Assembly: GCF_008254045.1 (NCBI RefSeq)
Contig: NZ_CP042425.1
Coordinates: forward strand, 7,268,163 to 7,332,162
Length of the DNA: 64,000 bases
Reading direction: 5' to 3'
Origin: Limnoglobus roseus
Lineage (GTDB): Bacteria; Planctomycetota; Planctomycetia; Gemmatales; Gemmataceae
The translations under genes were made by a program, and so were the position numbers. The notes beneath the pieces were generated by a model. It made no database searches. It was not told the DNA's origin and worked only from the letters and a program-made list of their open reading frames with translations. Positions 31,322-39,749 of the stretch are shown in pieces; positions within the stretch are counted from its first letter, which is position 1; every line of letters begins with the position of its first letter.

Positions 31322-33772
31322 TCAGTCTCGGGAGATGAACTCGTGCAGGTTCAGGACGACGCGGGCAGTCGCCGTCCACGCGGCCAGTTCGGGCAGCGGT
31401 AGTTCCTTCGGTAGCGGCTTGTCGCCGATGGCGAGGAACTTCTTCGCGGCGGCTTCGTCAGCCGTGTAGTCCTTCAGTTGCTTCGTGACGTACTCGGTCA
31501 GCACCTTCGCCTCGTCGGCCGTCGGGTTCCGTGAGAGGGCTTGCTGGTAGAGCCAGATGACGCGGTCGGTCGGCGTTTTCCCGCCGTGGCGGACGATGCG
31601 TTCGCCGAAGGAGCGGGCCGCCTCGACGTAGGTGGGGTCGTTCAGCAGAGTGAGAGCCTGCTGTGGCAGGTTGGACCGCGACCGCTCGATGGCACACTCC
31701 TCGCGCGACGGCGCGTCGAACGCCAGCAGGCTCGGGTGCGGGAAGCTGCGTTGCCAGTGCGTGTACAGGCCGCGGCGGTAGAGACCTTCGCCCTGGTCGT
31801 TCTGCCACTCGCGGGGCGGGAAGTTCAGGGCCGTCCAGTACCCGGCCGGCTGGTACGGCTTCACGCTCGGACCGCCGAGCTTGTCGGCGAGCAGGCAGCT
31901 CACCGACAGGGCGTTGTCCCGCACGAACTCGGCGTCGAGCCGGAACCGCGACTGACGAGCGAGCAGACGATTGGCGGTGTCCACGTCCTTCATCTCCGGC
32001 CGCGGCTTCGACGATTGCCGGTACGTCTGTGACATCACGATTCGCTTCACGAGCTTCTTCACGTCCCAGCCGTCCTGGAAGTCGAGGGCGAGAAAGTCGA
32101 GCAGTTCCGGGTGGCTCGGCGCTTCGCCCTGCATGCCCACGTCTTCGAGGCTGCGGGCGAGACCGGCCCCGAAGAACAGCTTCCAGACTCGGTTGACGAA
32201 CACGCGGGCCGTCAGCGGGTTCTCGCGGGCGAGCAGCCACTTGGCCAGGTCGAGCCGCGTGCCTCGCGGCGTGGTGAGGGTCGTCGAGACGAGCACCTTC
32301 GGCGTCGCCGGCTTCATGACTTCGCCGGTGTCGTCGAGCCAGTTGCCCCGGGGCAACACGCGCACCGTCCGCGGCGGCCCGGACTGCGTGGTGAGGCAGC
32401 TCGGGATCGCCGCGGCCAAGGCGTTGCGGGTCCCTTCGACCTTCGCGACTTCGTCGCGAAGGGCCTTCGTCTCCGGCCGGTGTGCGAGGTAGTACGCGGT
32501 CAAGTCCTTTGCTTGCTTCGCCGTCCGCTTCTCGCCTTTCACGATGGCCTGGACGTTCGCGGGCAGGTCCTTCGCGGCTTGCTCCCACTCTGCTTGTTTC
32601 GGCAGGAGTTTGGCTTCCTCGGCCTTCAGTTTCTTCTTCGCCTCAGTCAGTGCGTCGTCCTGTTTCTTCAACGCGGCGTTCTGTTCCGGCGTGCCGAGCC
32701 GCGTACCGGGGCCGCGGTCGCCGACGGCCGGTTCTTGCACGTCGGCGAAGAACGCGGCCAGGCTATAGAAGTCCTGGATCGAGAACGGATCGTACTTGTG
32801 GTCGTGGCACTGGCAGCACCCGAGCGTGACGCCGAGCCAGACGCTGCCGACGTTCCGCACCCGGTCGGCGGCGTACTTGGCCTCGTACTCCTTCGCCTGC
32901 GCGCCGCCCTCCTGCGTGGTCTGCAAGAGGCGGTTGTACGCACTCGCCACCTGCTGTTCCTGCGTGGCGTTCGGCAGTAAGTCGCCGGCGAGTTGCTCGG
33001 TGGTGAAGCGATCGAACGGCCGGTTCGCGTTGAACGCCTTGATGACGTAGTCGCGGTACGGCCAGACGGTCATCGGATTGTCGCTGTGGTAGCCGATGCT
33101 GTCGGCGTATCGCACCTGGTCGAGCCAAAACAGGGCCATGCGTTCGCCGTAGTGCGGCGACGCCAACAGGCGGTCGACCACCTTCTCGTAAGCCTGCTGC
33201 GAGCGATCCGTCACGAACGCCTGCACGTCGTCCCACTTTGGCGGCAACCCGGTGAGATCGAACGACAGCCGCCGAATCAGCGTGACGCGATCCGCCTCCG
33301 GCGATGGCGTTAGTTTCTCCTTTGCGAGCCGTTCACGGATGAACTGGTCGATGGATTTACTGACTCCTGACTCCTGATTCCTGACCCCTGGCTTCAAAGG
33401 GATGTACGCCCAGTGGGGTTCGTACTCGGCCCCCTCGGCGATCCACTGCTTGAGGATGTCCTTCTGCGCGGTCGTCAGTTTCTTGTGCGAGTCCGGCGGC
33501 GGCATTATCTCGTCGGCCGCGGTGCTGTCGATGCGGGCGGCCAGCGCGCTCTCGCCGACCTTCCCCGGCACGATGGCCTTCCGGGCGATGGCCACGTCGC
33601 GGTCGTCGAGCCGGAGTTTCGCCTTGCGCTGGTTTCTGTCCGGCCCGTGGCAGGCGAAGCAGTTGTCCGACAGGATCGGCCGCACGTCGCGGTTGTACGA
33701 CACCTTCTCGGCCCGAACGGTCGTGACGGCCAACAACACGCCGAGAGCGGAGAGGAGGCTTCGGGGGGTCAT
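31322..33772 (-). CDS. PSD1 and planctomycete cytochrome C domain protein
   Basis: 816 residues from ATG 33772 (GGAGA upstream; an earlier ATG lacks one). After a signal peptide (LLSALGVLLAVTTVRA) comes a cytochrome-C-like heme motif DNCFACHGPD (PSCyt1), then PSCyt2/DUF1549 (FDLTGLPPKWDDVQAFV, FWLDQVRYADSIGYHSD, CCQCHDHKYDPF), a coiled coil of ~100 residues, and the DUF1553/PSD1 domain (RVFVNRVWKLFFGAGLARSL). It forms an operon with the DUF1501 gene. A stretch around residue 130 (GVRNQESGVSK) is encoded by a heptamer repeat and looks inserted. Confidence 0.93.
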   Translation of the reverse strand: MTPRSLLSALGVLLAVTTVRAEKVSYNRDVRPILSDNCFACHGPDRNQRKAKLRLDDRDVAIARKAIVPGKVGESALAARIDSTAADEIMPPPDSHKKLTTAQKDILKQWIAEGAEYEPHWAYIPLKPGVRNQESGVSKSIDQFIRERLAKEKLTPSPEADRVTLIRRLSFDLTGLPPKWDDVQAFVTDRSQQAYEKVVDRLLASPHYGERMALFWLDQVRYADSIGYHSDNPMTVWPYRDYVIKAFNANRPFDRFTTEQLAGDLLPNATQEQQVASAYNRLLQTTQEGGAQAKEYEAKYAADRVRNVGSVWLGVTLGCCQCHDHKYDPFSIQDFYSLAAFFADVQEPAVGDRGPGTRLGTPEQNAALKKQDDALTEAKKKLKAEEAKLLPKQAEWEQAAKDLPANVQAIVKGEKRTAKQAKDLTAYYLAHRPETKALRDEVAKVEGTRNALAAAIPSCLTTQSGPPRTVRVLPRGNWLDDTGEVMKPATPKVLVSTTLTTPRGTRLDLAKWLLARENPLTARVFVNRVWKLFFGAGLARSLEDVGMQGEAPSHPELLDFLALDFQDGWDVKKLVKRIVMSQTYRQSSKPRPEMKDVDTANRLLARQSRFRLDAEFVRDNALSVSCLLADKLGGPSVKPYQPAGYWTALNFPPREWQNDQGEGLYRRGLYTHWQRSFPHPSLLAFDAPSREECAIERSRSNLPQQALTLLNDPTYVEAARSFGERIVRHGGKTPTDRVIWLYQQALSRNPTADEAKVLTEYVTKQLKDYTADEAAAKKFLAIGDKPLPKELPLPELAAWTATARVVLNLHEFISRD
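33361..33391. repeat. Degenerate heptamer repeat inside a coding region
   Basis: Read on the minus strand it is CAGGGGTCAGGAATCAGGAG followed by TCAGGAGTCA, i.e. tandem GTCAGGA/ATCAGGA units. It keeps the reading frame and adds about ten residues at a linker between domains of the PSD1 protein. Confidence 0.6.
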
Positions 33773-33931
33773 TCGATCTCTCCGATTCATTTCAACGACG
33801 GGCAACCGGCAGGGAACTGGCATGATAGATTAAAAGCCCTGAGAGAGCGAGCAGAGTTTGTAGACTCCCCACCGTTTCCGCCTCACACAGCGTCTGTGAG
33901 TTTCCGCCTGAAGGGTTCAACTTGGCTTGAT

Positions 33932-33951
33932 ATATTCCCGATATGGAATAT
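33932..33951. promoter_or_regulatory. Putative ArsR-family operator
   Basis: ATATTCC-cgatat-GGAATAT is a perfect 7-bp inverted repeat, AT-rich in a GC-rich setting, centred about 20 bp before the start codon of the ArsR gene. Size and position fit an autoregulatory operator. Binding is inference. Confidence 0.6.
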
Positions 33952-33961
33952 TATCGTCCGC

Positions 33962-34339
33962 ATGGCCCGCCCCTCGACTACCGCCGATGCCTTCCATGCC
34001 ATTGCCGAGCCTCGGCGTCGGCAAATCCTCGGCCTGCTTGCCACGGCTGAATTGCCCGTGAACGACCTCGTCACCGCCCTGGACATCCCACAGCCCCAGG
34101 TCTCGAAGCACCTTCGAGTTCTCAGAGAGGTCGGGCTGGTGGCCGTCCGGGGTGCCGGGCAACAGCGCCTGTACCGCCTCTCCCCCGCGAAGCTCAAGCC
34201 TGTCCACGACTGGGTGAAAGGGTTCGAGCGGTTCTGGGCAGAGAGCTTCGACCGACTTGGCGAATACCTGGCGGATCTTCAAGCCGGGCAGCCCGGCGCC
34301 GACACTCCGCCCCACAAAACTGAAGGAGAATCCGAGTGA
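33962..34339 (+). CDS. ArsR-family transcriptional regulator
   Basis: 125 residues from ATG 33962. The winged helix is complete: AFHAIAEPRRRQILGLLATA, ELPVNDLVTALDIPQPQVSK and HLRVLREVGLVAVRGAGQQR. There is no metal-binding Cys motif. The C-terminus (FERFWAESFDRLGEYLADLQ) is typical of ArsR members paired with SRPBCC/AHSA1 genes. Its stop overlaps the GTG start of the next gene. An inverted repeat just upstream probably mediates self-repression. Confidence 0.92.
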   Translation: MARPSTTADAFHAIAEPRRRQILGLLATAELPVNDLVTALDIPQPQVSKHLRVLREVGLVAVRGAGQQRLYRLSPAKLKPVHDWVKGFERFWAESFDRLGEYLADLQAGQPGADTPPHKTEGESE

Positions 34340-35223
34340 CCAATCTCGGCGACACGTCGGACCGCGAGATCACCACCGTTCGGGTGTTCGATGCCCCTCG
34401 GGAGTTGGTCTTCGCCGCCTGGACCGACCCGCGGCACGTCTCGCACTGGTGGGGGCCGCGAGGGTTCACCACAACCACCGCCGAGATGGACGTGCGGCCG
34501 GGCGGGGTATGGCGGTTCGTGATGCACGGACCGGACGGCACCGACTACCCGAACCGGATCGTATTCACCGAGGTCGTGCCGCCCGAGCGTTTGGCATACC
34601 TCCACTCCGGGGAGGGCGAGCACGACGAGGTTCAGTTCGCCTCCACGGTGACATTCGAGGACGTCGGCGGGAAGACTCGGCTCACGCTGAAGGGCGTGTT
34701 CCCGACGGCAGAAGCCCGGAACCACGCGGCCGAGAAGTACGGGGCCGTGGAGGGCGGTCGGCAGACACTGGCACGGCTGGCCGAGCACCTTGACGCCGCG
34801 CGGGAAGTGGTTAGCTCGCGGGTGTTCGACGCGCCGCGTGAGGCGGTGTTCGGAGCGTTCCTGGACCCGGCGACGCTAGCCCGGTGGTGGGGACCAGATG
34901 GCTTCAGCAGTACGATCCAGGTGTTTGATCCGCGGCCCGGTGGGACCTGGAAGCTGGTCATGCACGCGCCGAACGGAACGGATTACCACAACGAGAGCGT
35001 GTTCGTCGAGGTAACTCCCCCCGAGTTGGTGGTGTTCGACCACTTGGAGCCGGTTCACCGCTTCCGCATGACGATGCAGTTCGACAAGCACGAGGGTGGA
35101 ACGCTGGTCACCTGGCGGATGCGGTTCGATGTCCCGGCAGAGTGCGAGCGGGTGCGGGCATTTGTGACCCCGGCGAACGAGCAGAACTTCGACCGGTTGG
35201 CGGGGATCCTCAAGGGCGGGTAA
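34336..35223 (+). CDS. Double SRPBCC (AHSA1-like) protein
   Basis: 295 residues with two tandem AHSA1/START-like domains, each beginning with the same phrase: VFDAPRELVFAAWTDPRHVS (~residue 16) and VFDAPREAVFGAFLDPATLA (~residue 163), followed by WWGPRGF and WWGPDGF. These form ligand-binding cavities for hydrophobic molecules. The fusion of two copies probably arose by duplication of the single-domain gene usually found after ArsR. Start GTG 34336 overlaps the regulator stop. Confidence 0.9.
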   Translation: MTNLGDTSDREITTVRVFDAPRELVFAAWTDPRHVSHWWGPRGFTTTTAEMDVRPGGVWRFVMHGPDGTDYPNRIVFTEVVPPERLAYLHSGEGEHDEVQFASTVTFEDVGGKTRLTLKGVFPTAEARNHAAEKYGAVEGGRQTLARLAEHLDAAREVVSSRVFDAPREAVFGAFLDPATLARWWGPDGFSSTIQVFDPRPGGTWKLVMHAPNGTDYHNESVFVEVTPPELVVFDHLEPVHRFRMTMQFDKHEGGTLVTWRMRFDVPAECERVRAFVTPANEQNFDRLAGILKGG

Positions 35224-35244
35224 GCGGCCGCCCAGAGGACATGT

Positions 35245-35334
35245 GCCCGACACTCAACGGGGATGCGAACAGGTCGGAGGAGAACCAGTGATAGTTCTCC
35301 TCCGACCTGTTCGCATCCCCGTTGAGTGTCGGGC
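35245..35334. repeat. Perfect 41-bp inverted repeat between convergent genes
   Basis: Arms 35245-35285 and 35294-35334 are exact complements around an 8-nt loop (cagtgata). The stem is far longer than an intrinsic terminator needs and lacks a flanking U-tract. It may act as a two-way terminator, be a MITE-like element, or be a cruciform. It begins 22 bp after one stop and ends 15 bp before the other. Confidence 0.9.
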
Positions 35335-35349
35335 GAATTGTTCTCGTTG

Positions 35350-36132
35350 TTACTTGTTCTCGGGCAGCACGATCTCCAGCGGCTTCATTTCCAAGGTCGG
35401 GCCAGCGATATCGACCGGGAAGCCTTTCGCGCCGTCCTTGCCCTTGTGGTAGCCGTTCTCGTGGCGATAGAAGATGCGGAACTTCCCTTCCGGAGCGTCC
35501 TTGATCTCGAAGTTCCCGTCGGCGTCCGTCAGGGCGAAGTACGGGTGGTCGAAGATCACGACGCGGCCGTTCATCCACGGGTGGATGTTACACGCGAACG
35601 TCGCCGGGTTCTTCTGGGCTTCGAGCGCCTTTTCCGGCTTGAAGCTACCGCCAGCCGCTAGCGTCTGATTGAACTCCAGGTTGTCCGACGAGAACTTGAT
35701 GTTGTGCGGCACCGGCGAGCTGTTCTTCACCAACAGCGTGTCACCGGCCCGAGCGACGACGATCCGCGGTGCGAACGCACACACGGGCTGATCGACCATG
35801 TGTTCCTTCGCGGCCGTTTTCGCCAGCGCCGGGGCGATGTCACCGGCGGCGAACGTGTCGCCTTCGGCCGGCTTCAGGTAGACCCACACGTTCTTGACGC
35901 CCTTGTTCTTCGGGTTCACGATCAGCTCGTCGCCGACCAGTGCCCCCTTCGACAGGCAGTGTTCCTTGTCGGCGGTGACGTTGATTTCCTTCTTCTCGGG
36001 CACCGGCTTGTCGGCCGGGAAAACGACTTGGCCCTTGATCGTGGCCCACTTGTCGGCGGCGTGGGCATCAGTCGCGCCGGCCCAGGCCAACGCGGTCGCG
36101 GTGAGGGTGGAGAGTAGGCGAATCCGGGTCAT
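35350..36132 (-). CDS. Secreted cupredoxin-like protein
   Basis: 260 residues. A signal peptide (LLSTLTATALAWAGATDAHA) precedes a cupredoxin-type domain with plausible type-1 copper ligands: His in SSPVPHNIKF, then Cys, His and Met in FACNIHPWMNGRVVIFDHPY. The C-terminal part (ALTDADGNFEIKDAPEGKFR) is a carboxypeptidase-regulatory-like beta domain. It probably acts in the periplasm in electron transfer or copper binding. GGAG lies six bases before the ATG. Confidence 0.85.
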   Translation of the reverse strand: MTRIRLLSTLTATALAWAGATDAHAADKWATIKGQVVFPADKPVPEKKEINVTADKEHCLSKGALVGDELIVNPKNKGVKNVWVYLKPAEGDTFAAGDIAPALAKTAAKEHMVDQPVCAFAPRIVVARAGDTLLVKNSSPVPHNIKFSSDNLEFNQTLAAGGSFKPEKALEAQKNPATFACNIHPWMNGRVVIFDHPYFALTDADGNFEIKDAPEGKFRIFYRHENGYHKGKDGAKGFPVDIAGPTLEMKPLEIVLPENK

Positions 36133-36227
36133 GAAAGCTCCAGGTGAAAGAGGAGAGAGTTCGGCGGGGGCTATCGCGATGGATGGCTCACGGGTATTTT
36201 CTGCGGACCGCTGTCCGATGACAACGC

Positions 36228-37025
36228 CTACGGGAAACTTTTCGGCGCACGCTCGCCCGGTTGCAGGATTCGCTGCACCAGCGGGTGTAACGGCTTATTA
36301 CTCGCCACCACGTCGACCGAGTGGATGGTCCGCTGGCCGGTCCAGTCGGTGAAGACGCCGCCGGCCTCTTCCACGATGGGCAGCAAAGCGGCCACGTCCC
36401 AAGCGTGAACGCCGTGGTCCACCATGACGTCAATAGAGCCTTGCGCGACGAGCATGAAGCCGTAGAAGTCGCCGATACCACGCTGCCGTTCGGTCTGATT
36501 GCACAGGTCCACGAACTGCTCGAAGTACCCGGACTTCTTGAACCAGTTCACGCCGGAATAACTGAGGAACGCACGGTTCAGAACTTCGACGTCGCTGACG
36601 TGAATCTTCCGATCGTCGCAATACGCCCCGTCACCGCGGAGGCCACGCCAGAGATTGCCGAGAGATGGGGCGTAGGCCACGCCGGCGATCGCGTCGTCGC
36701 GGTATTCCAAGCCGAGGAGCGTGCCCCAGATCGGGATGTGCCGCACGAAGGCCCGCGTGCCGTCGATCGGGTCGATGACCCAGCGGAAGCCACTACTGCT
36801 CGGCTCGTCGCCGTACTCTTCACCGAGGAAGCCGTCGCCGGGGAAGTGCTTCGTGATGCGCGTGCGGATCAACTCTTCCGCCTGCTTGTCGGCCACGGTG
36901 ACGGGGCTTTGATCCGCCTTCCACTCGACCTCGAAGCCGGAGTCGTAGTATCGCTTCGCTAGATCGCCCGCCTCGCGGGCCACCTCGATTGCCAGGTCGT
37001 ACCGTGAACGCCATTCCGGATTCAT
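36228..37025 (-). CDS. Inositol monophosphatase family phosphatase (histidinol-phosphatase-like)
   Basis: 265 residues from ATG 37025. Metal-dependent phosphatase motifs: GDGFLGEEYGDEP (first Glu), WVIDPIDGTRAFVRHIP (Asp-Pro-Ile-Asp-Gly-Thr), and HAWDVAALLPIVEEAGGVFT. The closest group is HisN-type histidinol phosphatases; inositol-1-phosphate is the alternative substrate. It starts 5 bp after the ROK kinase gene ends, so they are co-transcribed. A gene symbol is withheld because the substrate is not proven. Confidence 0.88.
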   Translation of the reverse strand: MNPEWRSRYDLAIEVAREAGDLAKRYYDSGFEVEWKADQSPVTVADKQAEELIRTRITKHFPGDGFLGEEYGDEPSSSGFRWVIDPIDGTRAFVRHIPIWGTLLGLEYRDDAIAGVAYAPSLGNLWRGLRGDGAYCDDRKIHVSDVEVLNRAFLSYSGVNWFKKSGYFEQFVDLCNQTERQRGIGDFYGFMLVAQGSIDVMVDHGVHAWDVAALLPIVEEAGGVFTDWTGQRTIHSVDVVASNKPLHPLVQRILQPGERAPKSFP

Positions 37026-37030
37026 CGTTT

Positions 37031-37984
37031 TCAGTTCCCGCCGAGTTTGGATTTCGCGTAGGCCGCACATCCGATGATGCCCGAGTCATCGCCGAGGGCG
37101 GCAGGCACGCACTTCATTCCCCGCGCCGCATCCGGCAGGATGCTCTTCTGCGCGAGTTCCCAAATCCGCTCGATGAAGCTATCGCCGAGCGCCTGCGTGA
37201 CGCCGCCGCCGATGACGACGACCTCCGGGCTGAGCAGGTTTACAACACTCGCGATGCCGGCCCCGAGCGCCCTTGCGGCGTCGTCGATCAGTTGCATCGC
37301 GATCGGGTCGTGCCGTTGGTAGAAGTCCGCCAACTGCGAGCTTTTGACTTTCTCCAGGTCCACGCCCTTCCAGTCCTTGCGGGTCCGCTTCGGGGCGTCG
37401 TCGAGCATTTCCTTCGCGCGCCGCATCTGATAGCGACGGCCGGCCACCGATTCCAGTGTCGTGCCCTTCCGCCAGTGGACGACGATGTGCCCGACCTCGC
37501 CGCCGTGGCCGTTGAACCCGTGGTGCAACTCGCCGTTGAAGATCAACCCGCCGCCGACGCCGGTGCCGACGAAGATGCCGAAGACGTGCTTGGCCCCCTT
37601 CGCCGCCCCGTGAGAGAACTCACCGTAGGTGCCCATGCGAACGTCGTTGTCCAGCACGACCGGCCACTTCCACGACTCCGGCAGGTGCGGCTTCACGTCC
37701 AGGTTTCGCCAGTTCAAATTCGGGGCGAACCGCACGGTCGTGGTGTGCGGTTCGATCTGCCCGGGGATGCCGAAGCCCATGCCCTTGACGTGGGCGGCAT
37801 CGACGTTGGCTTCGCGGAGGATCGAATCGACGGCCTGTCCGATGCGCGTGAAGACACCGGACGGCCCGCCCTCGGCCTCGGTGGGCGTCTTGGCCCGCGC
37901 GACGAGTTGCAGCGACTCGTCGAACAAGCCGGTGAGAATCTTCGTGCCGCCGAGATCGACGCCGATCCAGTAACTGCCGCTCAT
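37031..37984 (-). CDS. ROK-family sugar kinase (glucokinase-like)
   Basis: 317 residues from ATG 37984. The ATP-binding motif WIGVDLGGTKILTGLFD opens the protein; LDNDVRMGTYGEFSHGAAKG and GIFVGTGVGGGLIFNGELHH include the catalytic Asp region, and ROK-type GHGGEVGHIVV follows. The zinc-binding Cys cluster of many ROK proteins is missing. It probably phosphorylates glucose or a related hexose. It overlaps nothing but runs straight into the phosphatase gene. Confidence 0.88.
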   Translation of the reverse strand: MSGSYWIGVDLGGTKILTGLFDESLQLVARAKTPTEAEGGPSGVFTRIGQAVDSILREANVDAAHVKGMGFGIPGQIEPHTTTVRFAPNLNWRNLDVKPHLPESWKWPVVLDNDVRMGTYGEFSHGAAKGAKHVFGIFVGTGVGGGLIFNGELHHGFNGHGGEVGHIVVHWRKGTTLESVAGRRYQMRRAKEMLDDAPKRTRKDWKGVDLEKVKSSQLADFYQRHDPIAMQLIDDAARALGAGIASVVNLLSPEVVVIGGGVTQALGDSFIERIWELAQKSILPDAARGMKCVPAALGDDSGIIGCAAYAKSKLGGN

Positions 37985-38012
37985 ACACAACTCCGGAAGG
38001 CTCGCCGGTCCC

Positions 38013-38663
38013 TCAGCATGATAGGGAAATCGCTGCCCGAGCATTCTTCACAAACGCCCGGACCTTCTCGGCATCCTTGTGGCCGGGCCGAGATTCGACA
38101 CCACTGGCAACGTCGACACCCCACGGCCGAACTTGCCGAATCGCGTCGGCCACGTTGTCGGGCGTCAGCCCGCCGGCCAGAATCAGCGGCACGCCGGGAT
38201 CGAAACCCGCCAGGAGGTGCCACGGAGCCTTGTGCCCCGTACCGCCCATCTCACCCGCGACGTAAGAGTCGATCAGTACCGCGGCCGGCCGACGACCGAC
38301 GGCGGTGGCCCGTTCGACGAAGATTTTCACGGCATCAACCGATGCGGCATCCTGCACTCGGAACGCCGGGACGTGCGCGAAGGGGAACAGCGATTCGCTG
38401 GGCGGTTGGTCGTCGTAGGTTTGCAGCCCCCGAAGGCCGAGTTGGAACGCGATGGCCGTGGCCTGCCGCAACGGCGTGTTGACGAACACGCCGACCGGCG
38501 AGACGAACGGCGGGAAGGCCTTCAGGACATCGACCGCCGCGTGCGGATCGAGGTACCGCGGCGACTTCGGGTAGAAGTTCAGCCCGATGGCGTCGGCCCC
38601 GGCCTCGCCGACCATTCGCACGTCGTCGGGCGTCGTCACGCCGCAGATTTTCACACGAACCAT
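38013..38663 (-). CDS. trpF: Phosphoribosylanthranilate isomerase
   Basis: 216 residues, a TIM-barrel enzyme converting PRA to CdRP in tryptophan synthesis. Signatures: VKICGVTTPDDVRMVGEAGA (catalytic Cys), IGLNFYPKSPRYL, LIDSYVAGEMGGTGHKAPWH (catalytic Asp), and LILAGGLTPDNVADAI then GVDVASGVESRPGHKD for phosphate binding. It lies alone between two sugar kinase genes rather than in a trp operon. Confidence 0.96.
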   Translation of the reverse strand: MVRVKICGVTTPDDVRMVGEAGADAIGLNFYPKSPRYLDPHAAVDVLKAFPPFVSPVGVFVNTPLRQATAIAFQLGLRGLQTYDDQPPSESLFPFAHVPAFRVQDAASVDAVKIFVERATAVGRRPAAVLIDSYVAGEMGGTGHKAPWHLLAGFDPGVPLILAGGLTPDNVADAIRQVRPWGVDVASGVESRPGHKDAEKVRAFVKNARAAISLSC

Positions 38664-38673
38664 GAGGGTTGTA

Positions 38674-39654
38674 TTATCGGGCGGCAGCCTTCGAGGCTAA
38701 CGCGACCGCCCCGTGAATGACGACTTCCTCGCCGAGCGCCGCCGGGACGATGTCCGTGAGGCCGGCGAACGGCGGGAAGACGCGATCGGCAACGCCTTGG
38801 CGGATCGGTTCGAAGAAGAGTTCCTCGCCGAGCAGGGACACGCCGCCGCCGATGACGACCCGCTGCGGGCACAAGAGCGTAATCGTCTGGCTGATCGCTT
38901 CCGCCAGAGCGTCTACGGCTTCCCGTAGAACTCGCAGGGCGAACGCATCCTTCCGCTTGGCCGCCCGGCCGACGAGTTCCCCGGTCAACTTCGAGAAATC
39001 CCCTTCGACGTACTCGACAAGCAGCGACCCGGCCGCCTCGCCGTTCTCGGCCAACTCGCGGGCACGTAGGCCGATGGCGGGGCCGGCAGCGATTTGCTCC
39101 AGCGCGACCATCATCGGCGTGCCGGCCCGCGACCAGTCCAAGACTTTCAGGTGACCGATCTCGGCGGCCCCGCGGCCGACGGCCCGATAGATTTCACCGC
39201 CGAGGATCAGCCCGCCACCGATGCCGGTGCCGACGGTGATGTAGAACAGCGGCGACACCCTCTGCCCCGCCCCGAACCGGGCTTCACCAAGACCGCCTAC
39301 GTCGGCGTCATTGCCGATGGCGGCCGACACGCCGAGCAACCCCTCCGCCCAGTCCCGGAGCGGGAAGTCGTCCCACCCGTCGATCTGGTGGGACTTTATC
39401 GTACGCTGCGTTGCGTCGTCGAACGGGCCGCCGAAGCCGATGCCGACTCCGAGAATCGTCGAACGATCCACGCCGGTGCGGGCGAGCAGTTCCGGGATGG
39501 CCCCTTCAATCTGCCGTCGTATGCCGGCCGCGCCGTCAGCGGCGTTCACCGTCCGCCGCAGGACGGGTTGGTCTTCGACCAGAATCAACTTCCCGTCCCC
39601 CCGGCCGAGGCCGAGTTGCAGTTTCGTGCCGCCGATTTCGATGCCGAGGAACAT
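38674..39654 (-). CDS. ROK-family kinase (second copy)
   Basis: 326 residues starting MFLGIEIGGTKLQLGLGRGD, preceded by GGGAG. Motifs include IGNDADVGGLGEARFGAG, FYITVGTGIGGGLILGGEIY and AEIGHLKV. It is only distantly similar to the ROK kinase at 37031-37984 and also lacks a zinc Cys cluster. The substrate is unknown; it is upstream of trpF by 10 bp and likely co-transcribed. Confidence 0.87.
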   Translation of the reverse strand: MFLGIEIGGTKLQLGLGRGDGKLILVEDQPVLRRTVNAADGAAGIRRQIEGAIPELLARTGVDRSTILGVGIGFGGPFDDATQRTIKSHQIDGWDDFPLRDWAEGLLGVSAAIGNDADVGGLGEARFGAGQRVSPLFYITVGTGIGGGLILGGEIYRAVGRGAAEIGHLKVLDWSRAGTPMMVALEQIAAGPAIGLRARELAENGEAAGSLLVEYVEGDFSKLTGELVGRAAKRKDAFALRVLREAVDALAEAISQTITLLCPQRVVIGGGVSLLGEELFFEPIRQGVADRVFPPFAGLTDIVPAALGEEVVIHGAVALASKAAAR

Positions 39655-39749
39655 GCGATCTCCCGCCGGGTGGTCGGAGAATTATCGGGAACCGGCCCGC
39701 GAAGATACAATGGCGATTCCCGGAACTTCTCCTCATCCCACCGACGACT

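Noticed and set aside
33358..33395. CRISPR-like repeat
   Set aside because: Units are only seven bases, contiguous and without spacers; it lies within a coding frame.
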